A DNA stretch of 64,000 nt from Motacilla alba alba. Its lineage: Eukaryota > Chordata > Aves > Passeriformes > Motacillidae. Position 1 is the first letter of the stretch. Each line of letters starts with the position of its first letter. The notes beneath the pieces are model-generated. The model was given only the letters and a program-made list of their open reading frames with translations. It made no database searches and was not told the origin of the DNA. The stretch spans positions 34,562,115-34,626,114 of the forward strand of contig NC_052018.1 of the NCBI RefSeq assembly GCF_015832195.1, read 5' to 3'. Below are positions 29,801-39,220 of the stretch, piece after piece. The position numbers and the translations under genes were made by a program.

Positions 29801-30465
29801 TCCTCATAAATGCCATGTGCTTATTTGTGAGAATGGTCCAACCCTTAGCTTTGCTATGGCTGGGAGATCCTGTCAGCTCCAGCTCCTGGAGCTATCTGCA
29901 ATGTGGGTCACACTGACAGTCCTTTGAGGCAACCTTAAAATTCCTACTACCATGCTGCACGTCACGAAATCAAGAAAATTACGCATAATGATAACCCAAC
30001 ACATAATTACACAGCAATTTTCTTATTTCTCTGGAAGCATATAATTTCATTCTAGAAAAAAAAAAAGAGAGAAATATTTCTAAAATATAAATTCATGAAG
30101 ATTCAGCATCAATATGCCTGACGGCAATCATTTACTTCTCAATTAAAGGTATAAATTTGCTGCTGAGGGGAGAAAGGTTAAGGTAAAGAAAAGAGTGACT
30201 GACATAGCAGCTCAGTCTATGAAGGTTGCATTGGGTGAATAGTAATAAGCACCTATTAGGTGGCTCCCCCTATCTTCCTTGACATCATCCACGACTTTGA
30301 TTTTTTTTTTTTTTTTTTTGAAGATGAACAGACATACAACACAGTCCACAGAGAGTTAGCACAGTTGCAATTTCAGAACAACAAGTCACTTCACAGGTTT
30401 TGGGAATAGGACACCAACAATAAATAACACTTCTTAATATATCAGTTGGGTAAGGTAGATTTTAA
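23816..30465. other. Intronic DNA, no gene or clear transposon seen
   Basis: AT-rich sequence with T-tracts at 28963-28978 and 30301-30319. Frames reach only about 60-80 codons and have no motif. I see no exon, RNA gene or identifiable element. Confidence 0.55.
30301..30319. repeat. Poly-T tract (19 bases)
   Basis: An unbroken T run about 150 bases left of a solo LTR. On the ME1-sense strand it is poly-A. No retroposed sequence ending here was recognised. Confidence 0.9.
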
Positions 30466-31001
30466 TGCCGCTGGCTGGGCTACGGGGTGTACCCAGGAGC
30501 GGCATCAAAGCCAGATAGCTCAGCTTCTGAGGGGGGCTAATCAGCCCAAGCTCTACTAGCGCCTCCAGCCTGTGCCTTAGCAAGCCTTTAGTGATATTCA
30601 GCTTTAGTGATTCTCAGCTCATGAGTGATTTCAGCTCTCAGGCTTGCTAGGCTCGGCTGGGGCATGCAGCACGCATTCGGAAGACCAGGAAAAGAGGAGA
30701 GAGGCTGTGTGAAATATTCTGCAGCGATGTCCTTTATTATCTTCTTTCTGCAACAGGGTTCAGTGACAGGTCTTCTCTGATGAGCCGGGCAGAAACAGGG
30801 GTTTATATAGGGCAAGAGGGGATCAAGAATTGTCCAATGGTAAGGGTTAAAGGAAAGTGACCTATAGCCTTACAGAGATATAAGCAAGGGTCCGAGAGCA
30901 GGAGAGAGGGGCTCCTATGGTCCAGTCATCATGACTCAGCATTTTGCCTGTCCTAGGCCTCTGAACACCAAGGCAGGTTGGCAGGACCTGCGCCTGCTAC
31001 A
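30466..31001 (-). mobile_element. Solo LTR of an endogenous retrovirus, sense to ME1, well preserved
   Basis: On the minus strand the block starts TGTAGCAGG (31001) and ends ...GCGGCA (30466), the TG...CA form of a retroviral LTR. A TATA box, TATATAAA, lies at 30809-30802 and an AATAAA signal at 30738-30733, about 65 bases downstream, which gives the U3-R-U5 order and a short R. The U5 side carries three imperfect copies of AGCTGA..ATCACT (30589-30636). No gag, pol or env sequence flanks it, so it is a solo LTR left by recombination between two LTRs. The hexamer AGATTT lies just outside the right edge (31002-31007) and again at 30457-30462, three bases from the left edge, a possible target-site duplication. 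GC content and intact signals suggest a younger insertion than its neighbours. It resembles ERVK-type avian LTRs, but the family assignment is tentative. Confidence 0.8.
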
Positions 31002-31423
31002 AGATTTCTCATGACTGCAAGCCCTTCCAGAAAGCAGTGCTGGTGACTGTGTATGATACTCTTCTCCCTGAATGGTATGGCAGAAGATTCTAGTGTCAAG
31101 CCAAACTCATCCTCTGCCTCTGAACAGAAACCATTAGCATCTTAATTTAACTATTTGAATTCCTACGTTAGGTAAAACACTTGGAAGCACCAAAGCCTTT
31201 CCCCAGTCTTCTGCAATTTAATGCATAGCCTTGCTACTTCTACCTCTCCATGGGGAAGTTTGTTTCAAGTCCCACCTTTCCCAGTTTGTAGGTACCTTTT
31301 TGCTGTGTCATGTTTGTCTGCAGTTTCCTGAATAAAATTTTGGCTACTATATATTACAAACTGTTAATCCTACCCACATTCTATTGTCTTTTTCCTATAC
31401 CAGATTTAGCTCCTTGGTGTTAC

Positions 31424-31531
31424 GTTAAACCAGGCAGAAGAGATGATTTCTGTAAAACTATTCCCAGTCAGGCCAGATGTTAAACCAGGCAGAAGAGATG
31501 ATTTCTGTAAAACTATTCCCAGTCAGGCCAG
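31424..31531. repeat. 55-bp tandem duplication, two copies
   Basis: Bases 31424-31476 are repeated identically at 31479-31531 (period 55, 53 matching bases). The unit runs from GTTAAACCAGGC to GTCAGGCCAG. Identity over the whole length points to a recent duplication or an assembly artefact. Confidence 0.93.
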
Positions 31532-34500
31532 GACTGATCTGGGCACAAAGCACAGAGAAAGCATCTCCATGAATGACAAGAACATTCATATAAAGCTTAA
31601 CTAATGGCCTACTACCAACAAATTTTATTATTGTATAACCAATCTCATTAGACACGCACACAAACCAATAGTGTTATTTCTGTTCTTTTCTCCCCTTTCC
31701 ATGCTAGTCTTCCAGCCATGATGGGCCACAGAGTACACAGGCAACCTCCATATATTTGCTCCATCCAGAGGAGCACAAATGACACCTTACAAGAGCTTTT
31801 CAGATTTGCAGGGAGGACAAACCACTTGCTACTGCAGCTGAAATCCCAGGATCATATCCCCCACTAAATGATCCTTTTGAAACTTCTTTAAAACAGCTGT
31901 TCCACTAAAAATTCTCAACTATAAACTGGAAAAAACTTAATGAAGGACCTAATTGAAATGTATTAATACTCTCTTTCAGACCTCCAGAGCCTGGAGCAAG
32001 GAGACCTTTGGCATGATATTTTGCATCAACCCTGGCAGGCATGGGCAACAGCAGCCAGAAGCAAGTAATGAATGAAACACACAGCCCACCTGAGCAGGCA
32101 AGGAAGGAAAGCATGACAAAGCAAAGATGGCACATTTTAACCTCTGGTCATTGGTTAATAAGAAACATTCTGTCACATGCAGTTCTCTTCCTCCTCCCCT
32201 CCACAAGGCAAGCAGGGCTGGGGGAGAGAACCTTGTGTCTACTACGGCCGCAACTTCTGTTTTTTTCAGCAACAGCTCGATACAAGTCACTGGTTCAGCA
32301 GAATTGGATATAAAAAGTGCAGAATGCAGAGTAAGAACCTCTGTACTCCAAGATACTCTCTGCAGTTTATTCTACCTAGACAGAAGTAAAATTTCTCAGT
32401 GAACTCCTCTCCTATTTATTGTCAGCATCCATAAGTAGGATTAAAAAACAACACTCAAGAACTCTGGCCAGCATCTCTATAAAACCTACTGTCAAAAGGC
32501 ACATTTAACTCAATTTAAATACAGAAATTCTGCTTACAAGGTGCTCTGTGCCAAGATTAATGTTCTGATTCAAATAGCATTTATAACCAATGGCCATAGG
32601 ATTTCTCAATCAAAAGTAAAAAGGCTAATTTTGCATTCAACCACTGAAGTTCACAAGAAAACTACACAACTGAAAATAGCTTTTCATGCCTGAAGCAGAT
32701 TTGCAGGAAAACAGTTCTAGGTTTCAGGTTCCTGTGACAACTTACACCACTATTCAATTGCTATTAATGCTTTTTAGCTTACTGCATAACTTCTTCTCCT
32801 TCATTTTATTTGCTTTTAATTCAAGTCACAGAACTTTGTTCCCAACTTGCTGTCTCAGCACTCTGTTTCGTAATTGCAAGCAAAGAACTGGAGGCCAAGA
32901 GGAGGAAAAGAACATAACACCAACCACAGCAACTTACCTACTAAGTCAGGAGCAAAGTATTGGAGGCAATGAACACTGTGAGCTGTATACATTAAATAGA
33001 AATCAGTGATAAAATAATCTGATTTAAACACTTTGTGCTTTTTCCAAGACTTTCTCCTTATTAATGGTATGCAGGACACCCTGCCTTAAAATAAGAAGCA
33101 TGGGAAAAAAGCACAATATTTTTTTTAAAGCCCTTGCATACATACTGAAAATAAAAGCAGTCATACAAAAGACATCCTGCATGACTACTCCTCCCTAACA
33201 CCTCAAAAAAGTGTTCACAGAAAGGAGAAATAGACTACCAGTGTGACAACTTCCTCACCCAGCCCTGTGGTACCCACCAGTGAGCGGCTATCAAGCTCAC
33301 ACTCTTGCCCAAAATCCAAGCACACAAGGCAGCTACATTCTGCCAGCCTGAAACTTATGATCCTCATTGCTAAAGAGCAAACAGTTCTTGTATCAACCAA
33401 CCTCACACTTGAAGAATCTCCTGGTTTAAGTTGCTGTTCTGCAGAACAGCAACTAGTGTCAAAGATCCCAATAAGAGATAAAAAATGTAATGCTTGTCAA
33501 ATACATGGGCAAAATAGATAGGAGTTCACTCTAAAATGCTTCAAAGACCAGATTTATTCACTTTTTGTGCTAGCACAATCACGACACCACATATTCTTGT
33601 CAAAGACCTGAAAAATCCCCTGGTTATCCCTATCAAGATCAGAATTGCTCTGCTATGTGATCTGGAAGGGATACGAACCAAGAACTACTACTTTTAAACA
33701 CTTCAAAGTTTTAAAGGGCAAAAAGTTAAAGGAAATAGAACACAGAGTGATCAGCAACTACACTAAAAAGAATTCCTCAAACGATAACTTTACTTCCACA
33801 TGGAACTAACAATCTTCTCATCTAAAAAGCACTCTCATTCCTATGACCACTTAAAATTAAATAATCCCTTGCAATATGAAGTAACATCCAGAAAATCTAT
33901 CTTAAAAATTAATTATGAATTATAGATAATTCTAATATGCAATTTAAAGAAGTGTTTTCTGCCTCCATCCCCAAGGTTATCAGCTTTCTTCCAGAATAGC
34001 TATCTACAGTTAAGGCCACAGCAACATTCACTGGGCATTGGCCACTCCAGAAGACCCACCCAAAGCACACACAAGTTTAAAATGTGAAAATACAAACACT
34101 ATCAATAGAAGGAAAAAACAGTCTTTTATTTCTTGGTATTTGATAGAGGAATAGATTTATTTAAAAGAAGCTCTTAAATGCTTCTTCTATTTTACCCATC
34201 ACACAGAGAAAATCTCCCTGGAATACTTCTGATTTTTAACTGAAGTTTGGTTTTCTGAGATCTGTTGCAGGGTTGCCCACTAATGTCAAAGTCAAAAAAC
34301 CTTTTTTGTATGTCACCCAATCAAAATCAAATTTGCTTTTAGAGAGTTGTATACAGAACAAAATCTATCTGCATTTCACAAACATTCTCATCCCACTGTC
34401 TGAAATGCAGAGCAAAATGGGAAGCCCATGAGTGTCTCTAAGACACTCAAGATACTCTAAGATACTGCAATTGACTTTTAGTAAATTAGTACACCTGGCA

Positions 34501-35727
34501 TATGTTAACTGATAAGAGACACATATGTTCATATCTTAATGACCCGCTAATCACCTGCTCATTCCCTCAGCCTGGAATTGATTATTCACCAGAGGCACGT
34601 TCACTCTTCTGCCTCTCCTAACAGTTGAGCCACTGTTAGAAATAAGAATGGACCTTTGCTCTGTTGCAGTATGGTCCTTCTATAGTAAATCCCACAGTAA
34701 GCCAATGCACTGACAATCAACTCCAGCCAACAACTAATGTCACTTAGTGAGAACCTGCTGAGGCTCAGGGGCATCACATCTGGGAGATGAAAGGGTAAAA
34801 TACCAATGCAATTGCAGGTGGGATGGAGACCGAATGCTCTCAGATATTCAGCAGCCCTATCAGACAGTCTGTTCTGAAATTCTACAGTGCTTTAGTGCAA
34901 CTTGAATAAAGAGAAAGAAAAAAAGAGAAAGAAAATTATACTCAGCAATGACAACAGCAGTCACTCAGTAGAGGAGTTAAAATTAGATATCTGGGGAGGA
35001 GAAAGAGCCCTCCAGCACTTAGATTTAATAGAGTCGCTTATTTACTGCTCACTGAATTGCTCTGCAAGAATATAAAAGCAGCCTGGAAACAAAGCATTTC
35101 TCCAATGGCAAAGTTTCTCAGTCAGGGAAGAGTTTACACTTGGCAAGTAATACAGGCTATTGGGAAAGTTTTGTATTGAAATACATGTTTGTCTATCTTC
35201 GCACCAAGATTTTGAAAATAACCTGCTTACAAGACAATATGATTTGCTTAAATATTAACAGGTAAAAAATTAAAGATGAAACTGTAATGTTAAACTGTTT
35301 GCGTGTCTTAAAATTGTAAACTTGTCCACTGAACAAAGCATAAACCGGATTTACAGTAGGGAAAGAGCAAATTACTTCCACACTTCTGTAGCTCATCAGC
35401 TTAAAGAGCAAACAACTCCCAGCCAAATCTATTTCAGTGAAAAGAAGTGAAACTGTGTTTGTTTTCCTTGTAATTGCTATTTACAATGTGTTTGGTTGCC
35501 TAAGGGAAAAAGACAGACAATTACCAGAAAGGTTCTAAATACACTTTTAAACACTAACAGCCTAAAATTTCAGACACTAAACTGAATTACAATTATTGTC
35601 CATAGACTTGGACACACATCCTCAAGTAATTAAATTCAGTCTGTTACAATCCACTGTGTGTCATGATTTTTGATGTATCACTGCTGCTAAGATGGTACAA
35701 ACCACTCAGGGACCCAAAATGCTTTAT

Positions 35728-35751
35728 GGGGGTGGGGAGGGAAGGGAGGGG
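35728..35751 (+). other. G-quadruplex-type motif in ME1 intron 1
   Basis: Five G-runs of 5, 4, 3, 3 and 4 bases are separated by one or two bases, about 2.9 kb downstream of ME1 exon 1. The G-rich strand is the ME1 template strand. Folding is inferred from the pattern only. Confidence 0.6.
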
Positions 35752-36710
35752 AAACAAATTACAAAACAACCAAACATTTTTTATTGCACTTTTTCCCGTT
35801 GAAGGTTGGACATGTTTGTGAATTACTAACATAGTGAAACATTAAGGATTTAAGAATGACGTTGCCTAGGGAGTCAATTTTGCCATCCAAGCAGAAGTAG
35901 AGGCCAAGCAGAAAAGAAGAAATTTGAGTGTTTACCCTGGCATTCACACATCCTTTTCTCTCAAAAGCCAGGAAGGTTAAGTATAAAAAGCAAGGGACAA
36001 GTGTGCAGAAATCCAGTTTTATTGTAGAATGAGGGGGGCACTTAAATGGAGCACGTAAATGGAGACAGAGTTTTGGGATTGGGTTTCCTGTTTTGATTGG
36101 GGTTTTTTTCTTTTTAAATTTAGCACTTATTTCTTCTTACATCTGTTTTTAAAGACGTTTAAGTATGAATGGTTCCATGTAAAATTTTCAATTTGTCTGA
36201 GAAAAGGAATGTGTTATTTGAGGATACAGGCCCCAAGCTTCCACATACAGGTAAAACAATTCAGTTTTACCTGCTTGCCAGGGTATCTGTCTTAAGAGAC
36301 CCTGAAAACATCATTTGTGTTCCTTTTCTACAAGTCACTGCTAGATACCACTATTTAGTACTTACAGTCTACTTTTGCCACGTAAGTGCAAATAGGTGTC
36401 CTAAAACTGGCACCATATCCAAAAGGAAGTGCTGATCCTAAGAAATTGCAACTCCTTGACAGGGCCAAGATAGCAGAAAGTCCTGGCACCTTGCAGGACT
36501 GCAAGAAATTCCTGTACTTTAGAATCATTAAAGGAGATATTTTATCAACTTTAAATTGAATTCTCAGCAACCTGATGCTTGTTTAACGGCCTTGACAATA
36601 GAAAGTGAACTGGGAGTAGCAGTTTCCACGTGTGCAGGCAGGCCACGAGCTATCAACCATGTGGGCAGTCCTCAACATATCTCAATTTAGTGCACCTACA
36701 CAGAATCAAA

Positions 36711-36750
36711 CATACACATATTAGGCTGTACATACATATATTAGGGTGTA
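36711..36750. repeat. 20-bp tandem duplication with two mismatches
   Basis: Two adjacent 20-base units, 36711-36730 and 36731-36750, share 18 positions (CATACA.ATATTAGG.TGTA). It is a minor local duplication. Confidence 0.85.
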
Positions 36751-37043
36751 GTACATCTACACCCACAAAAACATCACAGGATTATCTATCCTTTACCAGA
36801 CCAGAACCAGACTTTTCTCACAGGCACAAAGACCAGATTTTTCAGCTGAGCATTTCTAACATCAAATTTTGTTCACTGGGTGGATGTGGCTGGTAATGAA
36901 CAACTACCTTTTCCTGCTTCTCTGCTTTATGGTACACACGTGCTGTACCACAGCTGAGAGAGTACAAAAGAATAAAGCCTAATCCAGGAAGAGCATGGTG
37001 CTAATCCACCAAGGTTGGAAGTCTGATCTTCACAAAGGCCATT

Positions 37044-37105
37044 CACTTAAGAGCTGGACTTGATAATCCTTGGGGGTCTCTTCCAACTCAGAATACTCTG
37101 TAACT
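37044..37105 (+). mobile_element. CR1 3'-end fragment, plus strand
   Basis: 'gctggacttgataatcc', 'ggtctcttccaactc' and 'aatactctgtaactc' match the CR1 3' tail. The 5' part is truncated or unrecognisable. Confidence 0.8.
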
Positions 37106-38119
37106 CTTCTCTCCTGCTCATTAAAATCAAGCAATGCCCTCCCTCTTTAGCACCTCATCTGTGACGACCCATCCTTACAGTACACTGCTCAGAGGAAACA
37201 TGTAAGGTGCATGAGCATCGCAATGAGCCTACCTCTGACTGCCCTTCAGTCAATGCATTTTAGAACAGGCCCCTTTTTATTTCTTTAAACAAGGTGAGTT
37301 TTCTGTTGGATTGGCCTTCCTGGTTATGCTGAATCAGACTTTTTCCATGAATATTACAGCTGCTTAAACACAAACCCAAGCAAAACAGCCTCTCCTTGGT
37401 TTCTTCTTGTTTTATATTTTGGTAAATTTTCCTTTAACCTGACCTCAGGAGACCTTCTCAGGCCTACACAGACTTAAGACAGCCTCTAAGGAAACTTTGT
37501 AGTCAAGCTCCAAGACTAATAAAAACACTATTCATCTAACTTACACATGGAGCTTTTAGTGATGAGTCAACCTGTCCAGCAAAACCAGAGACACAGTTTT
37601 TGTCAATTTATCCTACTCTGCAATAAGCGAAATGACTGTATATACATTCTAATGCGGCTGTACAAGTCAAAGCACCATTCCAGTTAATGTGCAAGGTGAA
37701 ATTTGGAGGTAAGGGTCTGACTAAGACTTCATGTGATAGGTGTGGTTTATTAATTACCTCTACCCAATTTTCATTTTGGCAATAAATTCAGGGCTTGTCA
37801 TGCCAATTTAATTATTCTATTATTTGAACTTTGCTTCTTTGTCAAGGCAGTTGTGCAAACACTTCTCTTCTCAGCTTTATGTTTCCCAGATTAGTTGTAC
37901 ACGTTTAGAAAGCCTGATGAAGCTGAATTACCACTCTTAAGCAAACTGGAAACACGTCAAAAAGGTTTTGCTGTGCTATGGCATCTCTCAGAAAAGCTGA
38001 CTGCATTCACTGATGCAGAGCGGGTAGGAAACTGCAGTTGCATTTTAGAGCTCCAAGAGGAATAGTTGTGAAAAACACATTTTTCACCCTGACAGGGGAG
38101 AAAACGCAGGACAGCAACA
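37106..38119. other. Intronic DNA between the last CR1 tail and the CpG island
   Basis: AT-rich, no element or exon recognised. The long minus-strand frame from 38709 runs on to 37957 only because exon 1 reads through its donor into the intron. Confidence 0.6.
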
Positions 38120-38604
38120 ACAGCCACTTCTGCCCGCAGGAAACGAGGTGGGGCATCCGTGGGGAAGAGGATCGGAAAAGAAGGAGGGTACCGGGAAAAC
38201 AGAAGCACGGCAGCAGGAACTCGCATCAGAGCGGCGTAACTTTCAGCAGCATCCTCCTGCCCGTGCTGCTGCTGCAGCTCCTCTCCCCTGGGGGCTGCCG
38301 GGGGATGGCTCCGCGGCCCGGGCCCGCTGGGGCTGCGGCAGGCAGGGCACCGGCCGCCCCCCGCCGCCCGGAGGAAGAGGAAGCGGCGCCGGGCCCGCAG
38401 GAAGTGCGGCTGCCCCGCGCCCGCCGCCCCCGGCCCCGGCCCGGCGGCCGCTGCGCCGTGACAGGTGGCGGCGGCGACAGGCGGCCCCGGCCCCGGCTCC
38501 GCGGGCAGCGCCCGGCAGGACCGTTCGTCACCCGCGGCGGCCGCGGCGAGGGGAGCGCAGCCGCCCTCCTCGCCCAGCGGCGCACCTGCCCTGCCCGCCC
38601 CTAC

Positions 38605-38709
38605 CTTGTTGAGGTGGGGGTCGCGGAGCACCTCGTAGCCCCTCTTCATGGTGAGCTGCAGGGGCCGGGCGGCGTCTCGCCTCTTCTCGTCTCCCTTCCC
38701 TGCTTGCAT
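38605..38709 (-). CDS. ME1: ME1 exon 1 (coding part): N-terminus of cytosolic NADP-dependent malic enzyme
   Basis: Seen: on the minus strand an ATG at 38709-38707 opens a frame of 35 codons ending LRDPHLNK, followed at once by a splice donor (AAG|GTAGGG, last exon base 38605, intron phase 0). A second in-frame ATG at 38649-38647 begins MKRGYEVLRDPHLNK, which I recognise as the start of avian liver malic enzyme; mammalian ME1 has a related GY..NPHLNK segment at the same place. A TGA lies nine codons above the first ATG, so the frame cannot extend further. Known: ME1 is a cytosolic enzyme that oxidatively decarboxylates malate to pyruvate and makes NADPH for fatty-acid synthesis. The catalytic residues lie in later exons, not seen here. 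The family start is probably the second ATG (CDS 38605-38649); using the first adds 20 residues. Both ATGs are preceded by ACC, with A at -3. The exon sits in a CpG island. The gene identity is well supported; the start choice is open. Confidence 0.88.
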
Positions 38710-38760
38710 GGTGCGGCGCGGCGGGGCTGACTGCCGTCAGGTCGCTGCGGGAGCGGAGGC
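38650..38760 (-). other. ME1: Probable ME1 5' UTR and start-proximal promoter
   Basis: This stretch precedes the family-typical ATG on the minus strand. Its first 60 bases (38650-38709) encode the optional 20-residue extension MQAGKGDEKRRDAARPLQLT; above that is an in-frame TGA at 38737-38739. I cannot place the transcription start from sequence alone, so the outer boundary is approximate. Confidence 0.5.
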
Positions 38761-38822
38761 AAAGTGGCGGCGGCTCCTCCTGCTGAGGTGACCGCCCGGC
38801 GGGGTGGGATGATCCTACCGGA

Positions 38823-38847
38823 GGGCGGGAGGGAGAGAGGGAGGGGG
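38823..38847 (+). promoter_or_regulatory. GGGCGGG box and G-quadruplex-type G-runs in the ME1 promoter
   Basis: Five runs of three or more G lie within 25 bases, separated by 1, 1, 5 and 1 bases, and the first two form GGGCGGG, an Sp1-type box. The G-rich strand is the ME1 template strand, about 115-140 bases above the first ATG. Sp1/MAZ binding or quadruplex folding is inferred. Confidence 0.5.
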
Positions 38848-38897
38848 CAGAGCCGTGGCGAGGCGCCGCCGCCGCGGGAGGGGGTTACCGGCGAGCC

Positions 38898-38906
38898 GCT
38901 GAGTCA
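38898..38906 (-). promoter_or_regulatory. Antioxidant response element core (NRF2/small MAF site)
   Basis: The minus strand reads TGACTCAGC, a perfect match to the ARE core TGACnnnGC with an AP-1/NF-E2 centre. It lies about 190 bases above the first ME1 ATG and about 250 above the second, within the CpG island. ME1 is an established NRF2 target in mammals, so site, gene and position agree. Binding itself is inferred. Confidence 0.65.
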
Positions 38907-39209
38907 CCGGCGGCTCCGCGCGCAGCCGGGCGGCCGCCCAGGTGCGAAGGGCAGCGGGGGTGCGGACCCGCAGCCCTGCCCTCTCCCGCCCGGGGATGCG
39001 GGCTGCGCTGCCTTCTAGCGCAGCGGAGGGGCTGCCCCGAGAAGGAGGCCGGTCTGGGATCACCTGCTGCGGGGGGCTCGCAGGCGCGGCTCTGCCTCGT
39101 CACGCCGGGTTTGGCACAGGGGCTGCCGAGCACCGCGCCCGGACCCCATCGGCCCGGACCCCGCTGACCCCCCTGGTGCGGCCTCACGCAGGAGCCGGGC
39201 CTCTGCGCT

Positions 39210-39216
39210 TGAGTCA
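39210..39216 (+). promoter_or_regulatory. AP-1 core site TGAGTCA at the outer edge of the ME1 CpG island
   Basis: A consensus AP-1 heptamer about 500 bases above ME1 exon 1. On the minus strand it reads TGACTCAAG, so it lacks the GC needed for a full ARE. It is embedded in a small dyad (CTTGA...TCAAG, 39208-39224). A single heptamer can occur by chance. Confidence 0.4.
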
Positions 39217-39220
39217 CGTT

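Larger units (their letters stand above)
31532..37043. other. Intronic DNA, no gene seen
   Basis: Mostly unique AT-rich sequence. Overlapping frames of 70-107 codons at 31905-33009 and 33243-33521 have no recognisable domain. It holds a purine-rich run at 34905-34935, a G-run block at 35728-35751 and a 20-bp tandem repeat at 36711-36750 (both listed separately). Confidence 0.55.
1..38604 (-). other. ME1: ME1 intron 1 (5' part of the intron; its end lies outside the window)
   Basis: The donor at 38604-38601 (GTAG on the minus strand) opens the intron, and ME1 transcription runs leftward to position 1 and beyond. I looked on the minus strand for the next expected peptide, which in the family follows PHLNK with a MAFTLEER-like stretch, and did not find it with splice sites. 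The intron is therefore probably at least 38.6 kb long. Large first introns are usual for ME1. A small exon missed by eye cannot be excluded. Everything else annotated between 1 and 38604 is intronic if this reading is right. Confidence 0.75.
38120..39220. promoter_or_regulatory. ME1: CpG island containing the ME1 promoter and first exon
   Basis: Seen: about 1.1 kb of very GC-rich, CpG-dense sequence in an otherwise AT-rich window, with runs of GCGG, CCGCC and GGGCGGG. It covers the start of intron 1, exon 1, the 5' UTR and about 500 bases upstream. No TATA or CCAAT box is evident near the expected start of transcription, so a dispersed, Sp1-type CpG promoter is inferred. An ARE (38898-38906), an AP-1 core (39210-39216) and a G-run block with a GGGCGGG box (38823-38847) lie inside it. 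Long open frames on both strands across the island are side effects of its lack of AT-rich stop codons. Confidence 0.9.

Noticed and set aside
37957..38604. Continuation of the ME1 exon 1 frame to 250 codons
   Set aside because: The frame runs past a good splice donor exactly where the family has an exon boundary; the rest is low-complexity intron.
38038..38730. 230-codon plus-strand frame across the ME1 CpG island, with a 154-codon frame in another phase
   Set aside because: GC-rich DNA has few stop codons. The translation is low-complexity (Pro, Arg, Gly, Ala), antisense to exon 1 and resembles no known protein.
38784..38794. AGGTGACC near the ME1 start as a nuclear receptor site
   Set aside because: A single imperfect half-site in GC-rich DNA with no partner at standard spacing.
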